This document shows positions 1 through 13,800 of a stretch of 64,000 bases of DNA, one piece after another; the stretch's first letter is position 1; each line of letters begins with the position of its first letter. Position numbers and translations under genes: made by a program. The notes beneath the pieces are model-generated. The model was not told the origin of the DNA. It saw only the letters and a list, made by a program, of their open reading frames with translations, and made no database searches. Source of the DNA: Hermatobates lingyangjiaoensis (Eukaryota > Arthropoda > Insecta > Hemiptera > Hermatobatidae); contig JAPFBL010000002.1 in assembly GCA_026182355.1 (NCBI GenBank), positions 2,170,001 through 2,234,000 of the forward strand, in the 5' to 3' direction.

Positions 1-3000
1 TTATAATTCCTATAAATCGCACTAAGTTCTATAAACACTTTTAATAAAATCAATTTACAAAGAATATCGTATTATAAATGAAATTTAATTAAAATTTTTT
101 AGCATTAAAAATACATCAATTAAATTAAATAGAATTCATAATTATAGCTTTCTAAATAACATTTTTAATATTATAAAAGTATAAACAAAAGAATATTTAT
201 ATACATATTTTCATATATTTGATAATACTTATTCTACGTATAAAAGTTTTTATCATATTTTAAATATTGTTTTTATAATGATAATATTAATCAACACTAT
301 ATAACAAATATTTTCTATAATTCATATTTGTTTAAGATGTTTTTATGAAACGTAAGTGTATTAGTATTTAAGTAAAGTATTGTATATCTTTCTACATGTT
401 ATATTACTAAAGCTTTAGTTTAGATAGGATGTTACGATATTTGTAAGTGGACTATCAGTTATTTCTGGAGCTTAATTTATACTAAGCTATTTTTCAATAA
501 TTTGATATAGATTGTTCAAGACAGATTTCACTGAGTCTACTGCAAAATTAGTTCTTCTAAAGTACCTAAGTCTAGAATTCGAGATTCTTCTAGAAAATTA
601 TTGATTAGTTTATTGTCAACTTAGATTAATTTAAATGTAATGTGTTATTGTTAAGTTAAATTAGATTCTGTTATGATGAGTTAGTTCATTTATTACTGTT
701 ACGTATGATTGTATATGTTTGATTAAGTATTAATTTCAGTATTGGATTGAAGTACTTTGACCAACGTGTTAATTCAAATATCAGATTACTGATTCCATTT
801 TAATTGATTTTATATGAATATTGCAGTTCTAATAGGACGTGTTTACAATTTATTTGAAAGAAGAAAATTCAACTTAATTTAGTGAATCAAACTAGTATGG
901 ATACAAATAGTATTGCAAATTACAATATTAGTTTGATTCCAATTAAATTTGCTAATTGAATAGTAATAACGTAAATTTGATTAAATATAAGCTTAGGATT
1001 TTTTAGAATATTGAAATCATTCTCGTATAGCAGTGATTGATGATAATGATTCTAATTATTAATATTTAACTGAAATAAGATGATAATGGCATGTTTGAAC
1101 AAGGTGAGTATGAAGTGACCATAATTATAAGTAAAGCTTAAAAATTTAGCAAGTGAATAAGTCTCAACAAGAGTGTACAATTGGAAATGTAAAAAAAACA
1201 TGAATCAATTATAGTATCTCAACTAAATTGGTACTCAATTTCATAATAATTTATTTTAATCAACTTCTTTAAATTGAATCTAAATTCTTACAATTAAGAT
1301 TCAATATGATTAGATAATTAAGATTAGGAAATAAAGAATAAATTTTCAAGAATACTTAAAAAAAAGAGAAAGACAAGTAAACACATTAGAATATCACTCT
1401 CAAATTGCAACTTGTCTTCAGTTGAATGAGTTTATTATATCTCATAATCTTGAGTTGATTCCTTATACGATGTTGTTGCTAACGATTTCTGAAGTTATAT
1501 TTTGATTTGCAACTTGTAACATCTAATTATAGTATCCAAGATTTTGAACTAGAATAAGTATGCTATGATATAAAAAATTAGCTAATTATGACTTAATAAA
1601 GAGAATTGAATAAGTAACTTTAGGAATATTCAAACTATTTATAAACTAAATATGAAGTTAATTAAATAAAACAATTTTTTCAGTACTTGTAATTAGACAC
1701 AAATGATGTTTTTCAATTGTCATATCTAATACATTAAACTTGCTATAGTGATTATGTGAAATGATTAGTAATATTATGTCGCAGATTTAAAGTTAAGTGT
1801 GTTGATAATGGTGATGCAATGGTGAATGTTTTTATTGTCTTGTGAATTAAGATCAATTCATAACTACTGAGTTGTCAATGATCTTGATACCTCAAATTTG
1901 ATATAATGTATAGATTGAATTTGTAGTGTTGTTTGTGAATGTTTGTCTACAATTTAGATATCTTTCTTGATGCGAAGTTCTAATGTTTAGAGATGACATA
2001 ATACAAATGTTGTATTTTGTAAGTTTGTGATGTGATTGATGAGTTGTTGTTGGTGCGAAAGTGTTAATGCGTTGTTGGTATGTGTGGTTAGAGTAGTATG
2101 TAAAAACCATAGTGATTAAGTTCTTTATTAGTCGTCCTGAAAACATGAATCAGCTGTGCCTAGAAAAGTTATGATCTGATAACTATTTGTAAATTAAGTT
2201 TTCCTCACAATTTGATGTAATTCTAAACAAAATAGAATTTTTATTCATTAGTCTTGATTTATAATGTTTACATCATAATTTATGCATGAAGGTCAATTCA
2301 ATGTACTCATATTGTAAGTGTAAATAAGTTATTCTGTATGTTGCTTATTAATACATAAGATTGTATAAGTCTAGTAGAAATGTTTCTAGATTGATAAAAA
2401 TTAAAATTCTTGATGATAAATACAGATTTATGTATTTTGTTCTAGTTGATAATCAAAGTATCATAAAAAGTTAGAATATTAAATTACTAAGTATATGTTA
2501 TATAGATAACTCAGAGTTTAATGATATCATTTATACAATAGAATCAGCAAGAGTCTGTGTAAGTTCATCTAGATATTAGTTTAATGTTTAGATGAAAGTT
2601 AGTGTGAAGAATTAGTTAAATTATTTGTTGTGCATCAATGTATCAGTTTGTGTTGAAATACTACAACTAAAATAATTAGGAGCTAGTGATATTCAGATTA
2701 TACATATATTTAAACTTTAGTCCAAAGATCATGAAGGTTATCAGAAAATACATATTGGATAGATGAAAATATCAGACAACTTCATAGTATTGAATTACTA
2801 AATTTAGCTTAATTTAAGCTCTTATCTAAATATTTTTTCTTTCATAGAAAGATACAGAATGATAGTATTAAAATATAGAGATCTAGACTTAATTGAAACA
2901 GTAGTGATCGTAATAGAAATCTAAGCATTGAGATGTTAACAATGTTCTCAAATCATGAACTAAGAAGACTTATAAGAAATTCAGTGATTAAAATATAGAT

Positions 3001-4480
3001 ATGTATTAATTTGAATGGTATTCATGTATAATAAATTACATGTGAAAATATGTTCTTCTAATGATATGATGACCAAAGTTCACATATATGTACATAAGTA
3101 CTAACATGTGATCCTAGTTAGAGTAATTGAAATAAATTTCTAATCGTAAATGATGAAAGGTTTTATATCAAATCTAACAGTATTTCTGCAAGAAATAATG
3201 TGAATGATCTAACATTATGTTTAACAAATAATTTAAAGATTGTCTTCACAAAGAAGTCGATAGCTTTAATAAAGTTTCTTCTAGAATATGTTCCATAAGT
3301 GAATTGTAGCTTGCTTGACCAGTGTACTATGCAATGTACTATGTTGTATTAAAGTTTAGTAAGACATATGTATTGGTAATATAATGTTCTTATCTATTAT
3401 ACAAGTTTACTCATATTAATGTCGTCTAAACTGGATAATTTGATCAACTTATGGACTTTGTTTGAATTGCTATTGTAAATTGTGTAAATAATTGAGTATT
3501 GTAATAAGTTATCTAATACTGAGATACTTATAAGTTATTTTTGTCTAAATGTATAGAATAACATAACGTTGGAACAAGTTACACATGCGTTCGAATATGA
3601 CTTGTGTCTCACAGTATACTTCGGTGATCTATTTAATACGTTGAGATATTAGTGTTAAAATATTGTGCAGACAACTGTGATTTGATATTATTAAGACTTG
3701 TGCTTGATCATTTCAATTTATCAACTGTAACCTTTTAGACTAAAGTAAAATAACTAGCTATTTAGTATCGTGAGTAAGTTGTAAAAGTGATTATGCAGAA
3801 GTAAGTTAACTAAGTAGAGTGGAACTGTAATGTTGCTAGTTCTAGTTAGGAACTTAAAACTCATGTTAATCCATTTCAACTAGTTAATACATAAAATAGT
3901 ATCAGACAACGTTAATATGATGTATGTGTAATTTAACTTATGAGAATAATAGGTGTTACTTAATCTGAATATTACTAATATGGAGATATTTCAACATGAT
4001 GTCATTTGTTATTGTGAGAAATCTATCTTAAATTGTTGAGAAATACTATTTAATTGAGAACTGTTAGAGTATGTGAATTTAGTATTACAGATGGCTATTC
4101 AACTTCGAGTAGTTCTTTTAGTTGATATTTAAAATTAAATCATTGAATAATTTTTGATGGAAGGATTATGTCAAAAAAGTCGATTTACCAAACGAACATA
4201 TAAAGATATATGATTGGATTTTTTTTACACCACATTTCTAACATGAGTAAATAGTACACAACAAATGATACACTACTCACGAATTATGCCAGCTTTTTTT
4301 AAACTATAAACAATATTATTTTATTTCAAAATGAAGATGAAGAAAGCTTCTATTCTTTCATATGTTATTTTAAATATATATTTTCCCTTATGAATAAAAC
4401 GGAATTAATTTCAAAAAAATGAAATTTTGGTATATTTTAGATAAATATTCTCAACGTAAAGAATACTAAGTTTAAAAGTG
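1..4480. other. Uniform AT-rich non-coding DNA (Mtor intron or 5' flank)
   Basis: No open frame longer than about 84 codons, and no splice-bounded coding segment. From about 430 to 4150 the texture is unusual: few A/T homopolymers, dense short TAG/TAA/TGA words on both strands, and locally more G than C on the + strand (1741-2110). I see no clear tandem period by eye. Because in-window exon 1 of Mtor begins in mid-frame, this stretch is probably an Mtor intron. Confidence 0.5.
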
Positions 4481-4484
4481 CTTC

Positions 4485-4660
4485 ATACCTGGTAATTACG
4501 TGTATACTCTACTCTATCGGTTCAAATCCTCGTTCATCTTCAAAGTAACTCCTGCATTGAGGTAGGTGTGATCCAAAATCGGACGAGTAAGTCATACGAA
4601 TGTACGTTGCAGTAAGGGTTTGCCTGCTAAAGTTGACCTCCCTCCACATACTCCAGGTTA
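4485..4660 (+). repeat. Possible SINE fragment with a polymerase III B-box-like word
   Basis: A slightly GC-richer patch within AT-rich DNA. It carries GGTTCAAATCC near 4519, one base from the tRNA B-box consensus GGTTCGANTCC. I found no convincing A-box upstream, so this is only a candidate. Confidence 0.2.
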
Positions 4661-4803
4661 GGATTTAAATTTTAGAATACCTACTTGAATATGTTTGATT
4701 TTTGTATGGCCCAACAACAATCATCAAATTGTTGATTTATGGTTCGTGTGTTCGATTATTAAGTGTACGAACTGCGTTGTTTTAATATATGAACTTTTTT
4801 CAG

Positions 4804-4887
4804 GCTGATCCCTCTGAAAATACTGCAGTAGTCTCTGCATCAACCCAAGAACAGTCAGAACAGCCTGTTTCCGCCTACTATAGACAA
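4804..4887 (+). CDS. Mtor: Mtor exon (in-window exon 1)
   Basis: Residues 1-28 of the visible protein. It begins ADPSENTAVV, ends SAYYRQ, and is preceded by TTTTTTCAG and followed by GTATGT. Phase 0 on both sides. It is Ser/Gln-rich without a diagnostic motif; it is assigned to Mtor by phase, strand and position, so it is less certain than exons 3-11. Confidence 0.65.
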
Positions 4888-7800
4888 GTATGTTTTTATC
4901 TCTTTTTAAAATTAGTATATACTGTAACAAAGAGAAATGAACAAATGTATGACTTAAAATCCTATTAAATATGAATAGAAACATTTCCAGGCAATATGAG
5001 AGTTTTTTGAAAACGCAAGTTGCATTGTAACTTATTAGTTTACTCAATTTAGTAATGTATCCATGGGCTCAGCCCCTTCGAAATGAACAAGTTGAAATCA
5101 GAACAAACATTGAGTTCTTCAGGAAGCCTAAAAGGAAACCTACTAGAAATATTAGCCGTGACAATTAGTTCAAGAAACGATGGACTGACCAGAAGGATTG
5201 TTTATAGCTGTATGAGGCAATATAAACATATGAGGTAAAAAAATAGCTGAAGACGATCCAACAAAAATTAGGAGTACCATCCTTTATACACGACAGAAAA
5301 TCGTGCAAAATTGACAAATTAAGGTGGATGAAGTTGGCCAAGGTTTACATTTCACATAGACCAAAGATCTTTGTGACCTTTACCTGACTGACGAGCAGTC
5401 AGTACGTTATGTGGCGGTCAACTCATTGAAGTGCTGATCTTTCTACAGGATTTTTAACAATATGTTAGCAGAGTTTACCCCTTTTTAATCGTAAGTTTGG
5501 CTTTGTACAGTTCGCTTGCACAAAGATTTTTTTTTACTTTGAATTCCTATTTAGTGCTAATGATGATGCTTTTTCTTTTCGGTTTATTAACTAAGTGTAA
5601 TGTGTATTTTTTGGCTTGCATATAATTCTGGAGTCATTGATTGTTCCCACTACTTAGCCTGTCTTTTTATGCAGAGATTTGCTTGTCAAATTAAGAAAGT
5701 ATTATATTAGAAGAGTATTGCAGAGGGAAATTACTACAACTAGAATTATTACAATAATCTTTTTAAAGAATTGGGAATTCATTGTTATATTCATGACTCT
5801 TGTCAGACTTATCAGATGAAATGAACATCATCATCATCAGATTTATCACAAACGTGTCTCATCTAATGCATTTCTAGAATTAACTATTTAATCATTTTTT
5901 AAGTTGAAACGTTTATAGTCCATGTCCCCATAAGAAAGAAAGAATTATCGTGGAATGTAAATTTAACACATGCAACCAAAAACTATTTTTTTTTTTTTTG
6001 ATAGAGTAGAGTACTAAATTTCATCTGGTATCTTATCGGAAGAGGTGGTTGGGCTTTTATTTAAACTGCAGTCAAGAATCTCTCTTTAAAGTAAACTGAA
6101 ATTTTAAATAAATTGTTTACTAATTTTAGAAGATCACAGCTTTCTTTGCCACATGTTAAAAGTAGTCCGGCTCTTAAGGAATGTGTACAACTGTTTTATA
6201 AATGTTATTTGTTTATCTGCTACTACTTTTACTGCACCTCACAAATCATTCGCTGTAGGAAAATGCCCATTCCGTTACTTGAATATGGACCTGATTCACT
6301 GATTCAGAGACTCACTTATTGGTGGTGTTCTATATTTGATGTATAGTATTTAAGTGCTTCGTCTTCTAAGTTGTACTGTGCATTTATATAAAGTCAATAT
6401 TATTAATCTGCTTCAAATAAATTGATATGTTAGGCAGAAGACGGTGGAGGCGGCGTTGCTAGTAGTCAAACAGAAACTAGTAGCAGCAGCACGAGTGCAG
6501 GAGGAGGGGTGGTGGGAGCTATTGGAGGCGGCCATCAGCAAGCTAGTAGTAGTAGCAGTGTTACCACCAGTCAGCCTGGCAAGAGACCCCACCCGTCTTC
6601 TCCTCAACCAGCAGACTCAAAGCTATTGCAGGTAAATTAAAGAGGGGGACCTCTGAGTACTCTGAGCAAGTAGCAAACAACATAGAGATGACTTTGTCTC
6701 TAGAGTAGTAGTTGTTGAGCAACGGGACTGCCTTTGTAACTTTAGGCTACTCCTGAATGCCTCACTCTCAATATAACAACTAAATATCCACTAACATAAA
6801 AAGAAATATCCCTAGTAAACTCAGTGTTTACTTTGATATCCATTATAATGGAAGGCTCAAGGTTATTTTATAATATCCACATCGATGATGCTAATTATTG
6901 TGTTATCATGAGTTACTGAAGTACATTGCGGTTTTGTTTCTGAAGCTGTAAAGGTGACACTTGACGACGCTGTTTTACCAGCATTGTTGACCTATGCTTT
7001 CATGATTTTGAGAAGTATTCTCAAAAAGATTGGTCCAAAAAGGAATATCCTATGAGTGTATGGTTGGTAGTTTTAACAGTGCTGCATGGTTTTGATACGA
7101 ACTCCATTTTCTGAAAATTAATTCATTTCATCAAAATCTTCATTTAAGAAGTTATTAATATTCATAGGAAATTGTCACAATTAATACTACTTAGTGTATA
7201 TTTCGTTTATCAGCCAAATTATGAATATCAGCCATCTTTTGAACTAACTCACAGTGAGTGAGATCAGAAGGTAAATGCCAGTAGTGAATTGTCTATAACG
7301 GGGGTGGGCAACCTCTGGTACGCAAGAGCACAGGTTACCCTAAGCACAGACAAAAAAAAAATACTTTCCTTAGAGTATAAGCTTTCATGCCATGACAGTA
7401 TATGTATGTCCTGGTGGTAAAGAGGTTTAACCTCTACGAAGCTAAAGAGGTCATATGATAGTGCATGCATCAACTTTATGTATGCAACTTAGTTGTAGTA
7501 GTTGTAACTACTGTAGTTGGCAACTTACTACTAATCAAACTGATAATGAAAGACGTATCTGTCTTATTCTTCGAACGAAATCTATGGTTTCTGTTGAATG
7601 TTGAATCTACGGTAAGATTAGGAAACTATTAAGGTAGCCGAGAATTGCTGAATATGAACAGAGCGCTAACTAAGCTTTGTCATGTTTACAGACGGGTTCA
7701 TTGAAAGAAACGGGTTACGTTATTCAAGAGTCACTGGTGTATACGAATCAGGTGCTATCAGGTCCCCAACAATCCGCCAGGTGAGGTGACACGCAACCCA

Positions 7801-10800
7801 CAGACACGTTTAAAAAAAATATGAACCAGGTTACCGAATCTGTGATAAAAGATGTATTACTAAACTCATAGCAAATCAGTTGAACCTTGTTTTATATAAT
7901 CCATTTAAATTCATTTTGTCTGTCAGTTAATTTAATAAGTGGAATCTAAATTAAATAAATCTTATTAAATAAATCTGAAGAATCTTATCATACGAGTATA
8001 TGGAGCAATGTATGCTCTCACATTATTCAAAATTTATTACATTTTTGTCATTCAATATTTGCATTAAGGCAATATTGAATATAAAATTTAAATCTTATAG
8101 AATGACAGAGTGAATTCGATTTACCACGGTTTTCTTATAGAGAACAATATATCCCTTACACAGGTTTCAAAATTACCAAAATACAGTTATGCTTTTTTTT
8201 ACACAATGTGCCAATGTTATTATTTTTAAATGATGCATGTAGTGAAGTTTAAAATTTTCAATATCCTCCATCCAACCACAGACATAATGGTAAATATATT
8301 CAAGGGTAATATTTTGACTGTAAATTCATCAAAATCCCTAAATCAATATTTCCATGGTTACTGAAAATGCTTTACTTGTTATTGAACTAAAAAATTGGTC
8401 ATTTATGTAGAATTATTGTTCTATTGAGTGTTATTAATGCAGTTAGAACTGAAATAATGAGGCATTTTTAAAGAGTTCTTGTTGTTGTGAAACAGTTACT
8501 AATGAAAAATGCAGCATTCACCTAGCGTTATTGTTGAATCGAGGGTTGTTAAAAAAATTAAGTATTCATAGACTGTTAATATATAATAAATACAGTATTA
8601 TTTAGAGAGTTACTTTCTAAAGTAATATTCTCTGAATATTACCATTGAATCAACTGATTACAGTTGTATTAAATGTCTTTTTGTGTTATATTTCTTTTCC
8701 AATATTCAAAATTCATTATATTTTTATCATGCAATAATCGATATTCAAATAATATTTAATACAAAATTTAGGTTCTCTTCTATCATTCCAAGTGCAGCTT
8801 AAAATTAGTACCAATTTTGGCATAAAATATGATAAATCCTTCCCATTTTCAATTTTATACCCAAAAGTAAGGTTTTTTTTATCACGCCAAAAGATATATG
8901 ATTATCAAATATATAAAGCTAATGAGTCACATGTATGCAAGCATGATTTAGTGTGGATTCAGTGGATCTTGCAACGAGAAAATCTGTAAACTCTCAAAAT
9001 ATATTTTCTTTGTCGTTTCTATATTCAAAAAATATTTCTTTACCATGAATTAAAGTCGTGCCATACTTACAGCGTTCTTTAAACAAAACTTATAAAATGT
9101 GTATTGTACGTATTTATTCTATTAGTATTTAAATAAATTGGTACGGCATAGCAAATACCGATGAAATGACCGAAAGGAATATTTCAAATGACCTTCAGGA
9201 ATATTAGATTGAGATGTATATTTTCTGCGTAATATTTGCAATACCAAGTTAAAAATATGATGCATTTAGAACTATACTTATTTTAAGCACATGAGGACTT
9301 TTTTTAAAATATATTTAATTTTTTTATAAATTTCTTTCTCTACTTGGATTTTGATGACAAATATCTATGTTAATCGAAATTTATCTGATAAATTTGTGGG
9401 AGTGCACTTTTTTCTAAATGGAATTTCGTTTTTTTTGTTTCGTAATTTTGTTTCAGAGTTACTCCTTTAGCGTTTTTGATTTTGTAACGGAAATCGGGTG
9501 GACACCCATTGGTGGCACTCCGTTACTAATTTAATCTTTATGACGACAGGAGGTCACGTGGTCATTGCTGTTTTAGTCGTCTTTAGGGGTTTGTTGGGAA
9601 AGATTTTGGGCTAGAGGGTTTAGATGAGTTGAGAGTTTACTGTTGAATCTTTCGTAGCGGTCTTTTACATAGTCGCAAACAAAGAGGACTTTAAGATCTT
9701 GGTGAATGATTATGTTTGGGACGTAAAATGGGAGATTGAGAATTTTCTAAGTATTCTGTCAAAATTTGGGATCAAATTATTTCGTTATTACTTACATTAC
9801 TTATAGCAAAGTAAAAATGTTGCTGTAGAGGAAATATTGACCTAATTCAAGTGCACAAGCGCACTAGTGTACGAATTTATCTTTTATTTTCCAGAATCAG
9901 TTATCATTTTGTTTTATTTACAGAAATAAATTATCGATTATTTGTTTAATTTCAATGATTTACTCCTTCAAAATGGTGTTTGTAATTTGTGAATAGTTAT
10001 TATTTAAACAATTTGTTGTTATTCCTTGTTTCACTGGTTTATACTGGTGCTTTCTTCAGGGAGGCAAGCGGTGTAGAGTCAGTGGTGGAGGGGAGGATGA
10101 AATGCTGCTTCATTCTGAAGGCCTTGAGGTGGAGTATCAGGTGCCAACAAGCAGCCAGAGAGACCAGGATGACCCCTTGATCGCTACCGACGAGGAAGAG
10201 AATGAAGATGGAGATATTCCTGATCAAGGAGTTGGTTTAGTTTGACTTATCAATGATTTTCATTTCTTATATTTGTTTGATTACAATTAGAAAAGTGTAA
10301 TATCTGTTTCTAAACAACTTCATTTCTTTTTATGTATTCTTCATACCTATGTATGTCTTCATGTCCAACACTTTTATAAGTTTCCAGAAAAAATTATGGT
10401 AATTCAACAACAGTTTAAAATCTTTTAGTTCTTCTCCAACCGATTTTGTTCCATGAATTATCTGACTCTGAGTCTTCCTGTCAATCAGAATGCCTTTTTC
10501 ACGTGGAAACTCATATCCTATTCTTTTTTTGAATCATTTCATTTAATCATTAATTTAATTTAATAAAGTCAAATGAACATTTAATTTTTCAAATATATTT
10601 GTTTCTACTTCTGGAAACTTTCATTTCTTAAAGAAAATTGTTTGTTTTTAGACTATGGAAGATGGAGGGGAATGTGAAGAAGAAACTGAAGAAGACAGTC
10701 GTTATGGGATTGAAACGTATGCGCATAGTGAGCAGGTTTGTACAAGTTTGTAGTTTCTGCAGTTAGCAATAACGCATTAATAGTTATATCTGAGCTCTTA

Positions 10801-13800
10801 TCAGTCCAACTGGTCTTTAACTAAACAGTTATGAATTAATCCTTTGCTTTGCCTTTTAGAAACCTTCGTTTTTTTGTTTCTAAAACTTCTGATTGTAACA
10901 TTACTAATCTCCTTCTAGTTACTGATAAAATCAAATAATCGCTTGTACTTTGTTCAAGGAATTAACTAGTTTTGATGATCCTGAAGGTCCTGACATCGAT
11001 GAAGAAAGTAACACTGATCAAGATATGAGTGTGGTGGATATTATAGGTTGGTTGAGTATTTGTTCTTATTTAAGGATTACTAAGAAACATAATACAATAG
11101 GAATGCTTTGATTCTAATACTTAGTCAAGAAGGTTGATGAAATATTATATAAAAGTTTTGTTAGGTTATGGTAGCTCTACTAAGAGGAGAACAAACATAG
11201 GTCGGCTGTCAGTATGTCGTACCAAACAAGACGAGGCAGTCTGGAATTTGTTAAAATTAAACCTCCAAATTCACATAATAGATTAAAGTTTATCTATAAA
11301 TGTATTGAATATATTGAATGTTGTATGCTTCAATTGAGAAAGCATACTCTTTAACAATTACTGATAGCTAACTTACAGTTCTTAATTTGGCCAATAGAAA
11401 TAAGTCCAAACCAATTAAGCATTATGAAATTTTAAAGTTAACAAATGAATATAAAACTAGTCGATAGGATACCGTTGCATCATTGACAGAATGACTAATG
11501 CTAATCTGTAATTTTACGCTTTTACATTTTACTAATATATCGAAGGCTTAGATGACGTCAAAGTGAAAATTATTTCCGATTAAAGTTACAGAGAATAAAA
11601 AATTGTTTTTTTTTTTAAATATATTGATCTGATATTTTGCTGATGACCTAGTTTCAAAATATGTGTGATGATTAGGGTCTTCTCTCTAAAACTCATATAA
11701 AATATTGATAACAGATAAATAAATCCTGCAACATAGTTTTTTAGGGGGAAAATAAAATAATTTTTACACAGGTATTTTTTTTTTCAAAAAAGCGAAGAGA
11801 AATACTAGAGTGAAGGATATGTCTTTTTTATTAGTAGAAGACAGTAATGAGGTGCCGAATCAGTGCGAAAGCAGTGGAGGAGGAAGTGAAGCTACGAGCT
11901 CTGGAGCAGCTGTAAGACAGGGTTACCAACCTCGCCGACAGGCCGCCACTCCCGCCAACCTCCCTCTCTTGTCTAGGCATCACATGATGATGGTATGCTT
12001 TCTTAAACTTTACAAAGACATCGCAGATCCTTTTTTAACAATATTAATGCGTTGCGAGTTGTTCTAACAGAGTTATGAAGAATCTGGTGACGATTCAATA
12101 GTTCCATCAACACCAACTCTCTATGTTCCCCGAAGAGTTGATGCTTTTGGAGAAGCCGTTAGTTCTCCTCACGTGCCCGCACCTAGGTTTACTTTTGGGT
12201 CGGAGCAGTCCTCACAGATTCAACAGCCCTCTCAAACAAGTAAGCAGTTCATGCTACAGTTTGCTATTAGAACTAAAAGTTACATTGCCAGGAAAGCTTA
12301 TAATGTTTGCGGTGTCATTCATTGTTAAGATGCAGACGGTAGTGGAGCTGTGGCACAAGTAGCCTCTGAAGGGATGGATGATACCCGGATAGAGTTATCC
12401 CTCTTGGATGAAGCTAGGAGAGTAGTTCCCAATACTCCGAGCCATTCCAGTAATCTAGGTACTTTAATATTTCTCTAGAATAGTTTTATCACTGACTCAG
12501 AAGTCAGGATCTGTATTTCTTTACTTCATAAGTAACTTGTCATGAAGAAAAAGAGTTCAGTTGTATGATTAGGTAATATTTTAGGTGGAGGTAGTACGAG
12601 TGGAGGAAGCAGCACAAGCAGTACTGCCAGTGGTGAAGTCGGGACTGTAGAAGATGATCTTCAACCAGGAACACAGCAACCTAAACTTGATGGCTCAGCT
12701 GCTTGTGAAGGTATTCTTTGTTCATGTATTACTATCAGCTTAGCTGTTTCTTATAAACTTATAATGATATCAAAGGATGTCAGGTTGGTTCTTTATGTAA
12801 ACCAATGTTATTTTGAAACAGTCAGACAGCAAGGAGCTCAGGTCCAAACAGGAGTTGGACAGCAGCAAGTGAGTCAGCAATCGTCTCAACCACAACAACA
12901 GGCTAGTGGTACTAGAACTGGTGCTGAGGAAGAACGTGAGGCAGAGGCGACCAAACCCACTGTCACTCCTGCTCCTAGGAAATCGGTGAGAGTCACAGCG
13001 AGAAGGGCTCCTCCTCAGCCCATTGTCTGGAACAACCAACCCTCCAACGTGTCCACCAGCTCGTCTACTCCCACCACCCAGACTGTCACCATGCTGCCCT
13101 TCAGAGGTTAGTCATAACTGTAACTGAGATTTGTGGAAAACCCAACTAGGTATAACTTCACATTGTTTGATTTATTCCAAGCATTCCGACTACTCCCAAG
13201 ATGTCATTTTATTTGGGTGAACCGGTTTTCATTATGTGATCTATGTAACTGTTGCCCATAAATAAAGATATTTATACATGTCTTAGAGAGAGATATGGGA
13301 ATGATAAGAATAATACCGTTATATCATTAGTATTAAAGAGGTTGTTAGTAATATTAAAATGCAAGGATAGTATTGGTCATGTTTTAACATCAACTGTAGA
13401 ACTCTTCACAAAATATGTTTAAAATGTGAATTTTATTTGGGTTGATGAATATAAATTTGAAATTGTTTAGTTATTATAATTTTACTTGTTTTGAACAAAG
13501 AGATTTTTTTTTGCCACAGTAGTTCATGAGGGTAGAAGGTCATTTGTGTCCTGCGGTAAAGATAGCTGCAAGACTCAAGTTGGCCCACACCAAAAATAGC
13601 AAGTAGTCTGATGAATCCTCAATGGAGAGTGTTAATTTTGCTCTCTGTAAGTCCATTTACAGCCGGGATCTTTAACGAGTGTTACCTTTTGTCACCTTCG
13701 AAAGAAGTCGCTCCGAGGATTTCAATATGTCTCCTTGAAGAAAAAAAATCTATGGTGCAGGGAACTACGGATTTAGTACCAGCTGTAGGCTGCTTTCCAC

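Noticed and set aside
1892..2146. 84-codon minus-strand open frame
   Set aside because: No homology, no neighbouring exon, and expected by chance in this block.
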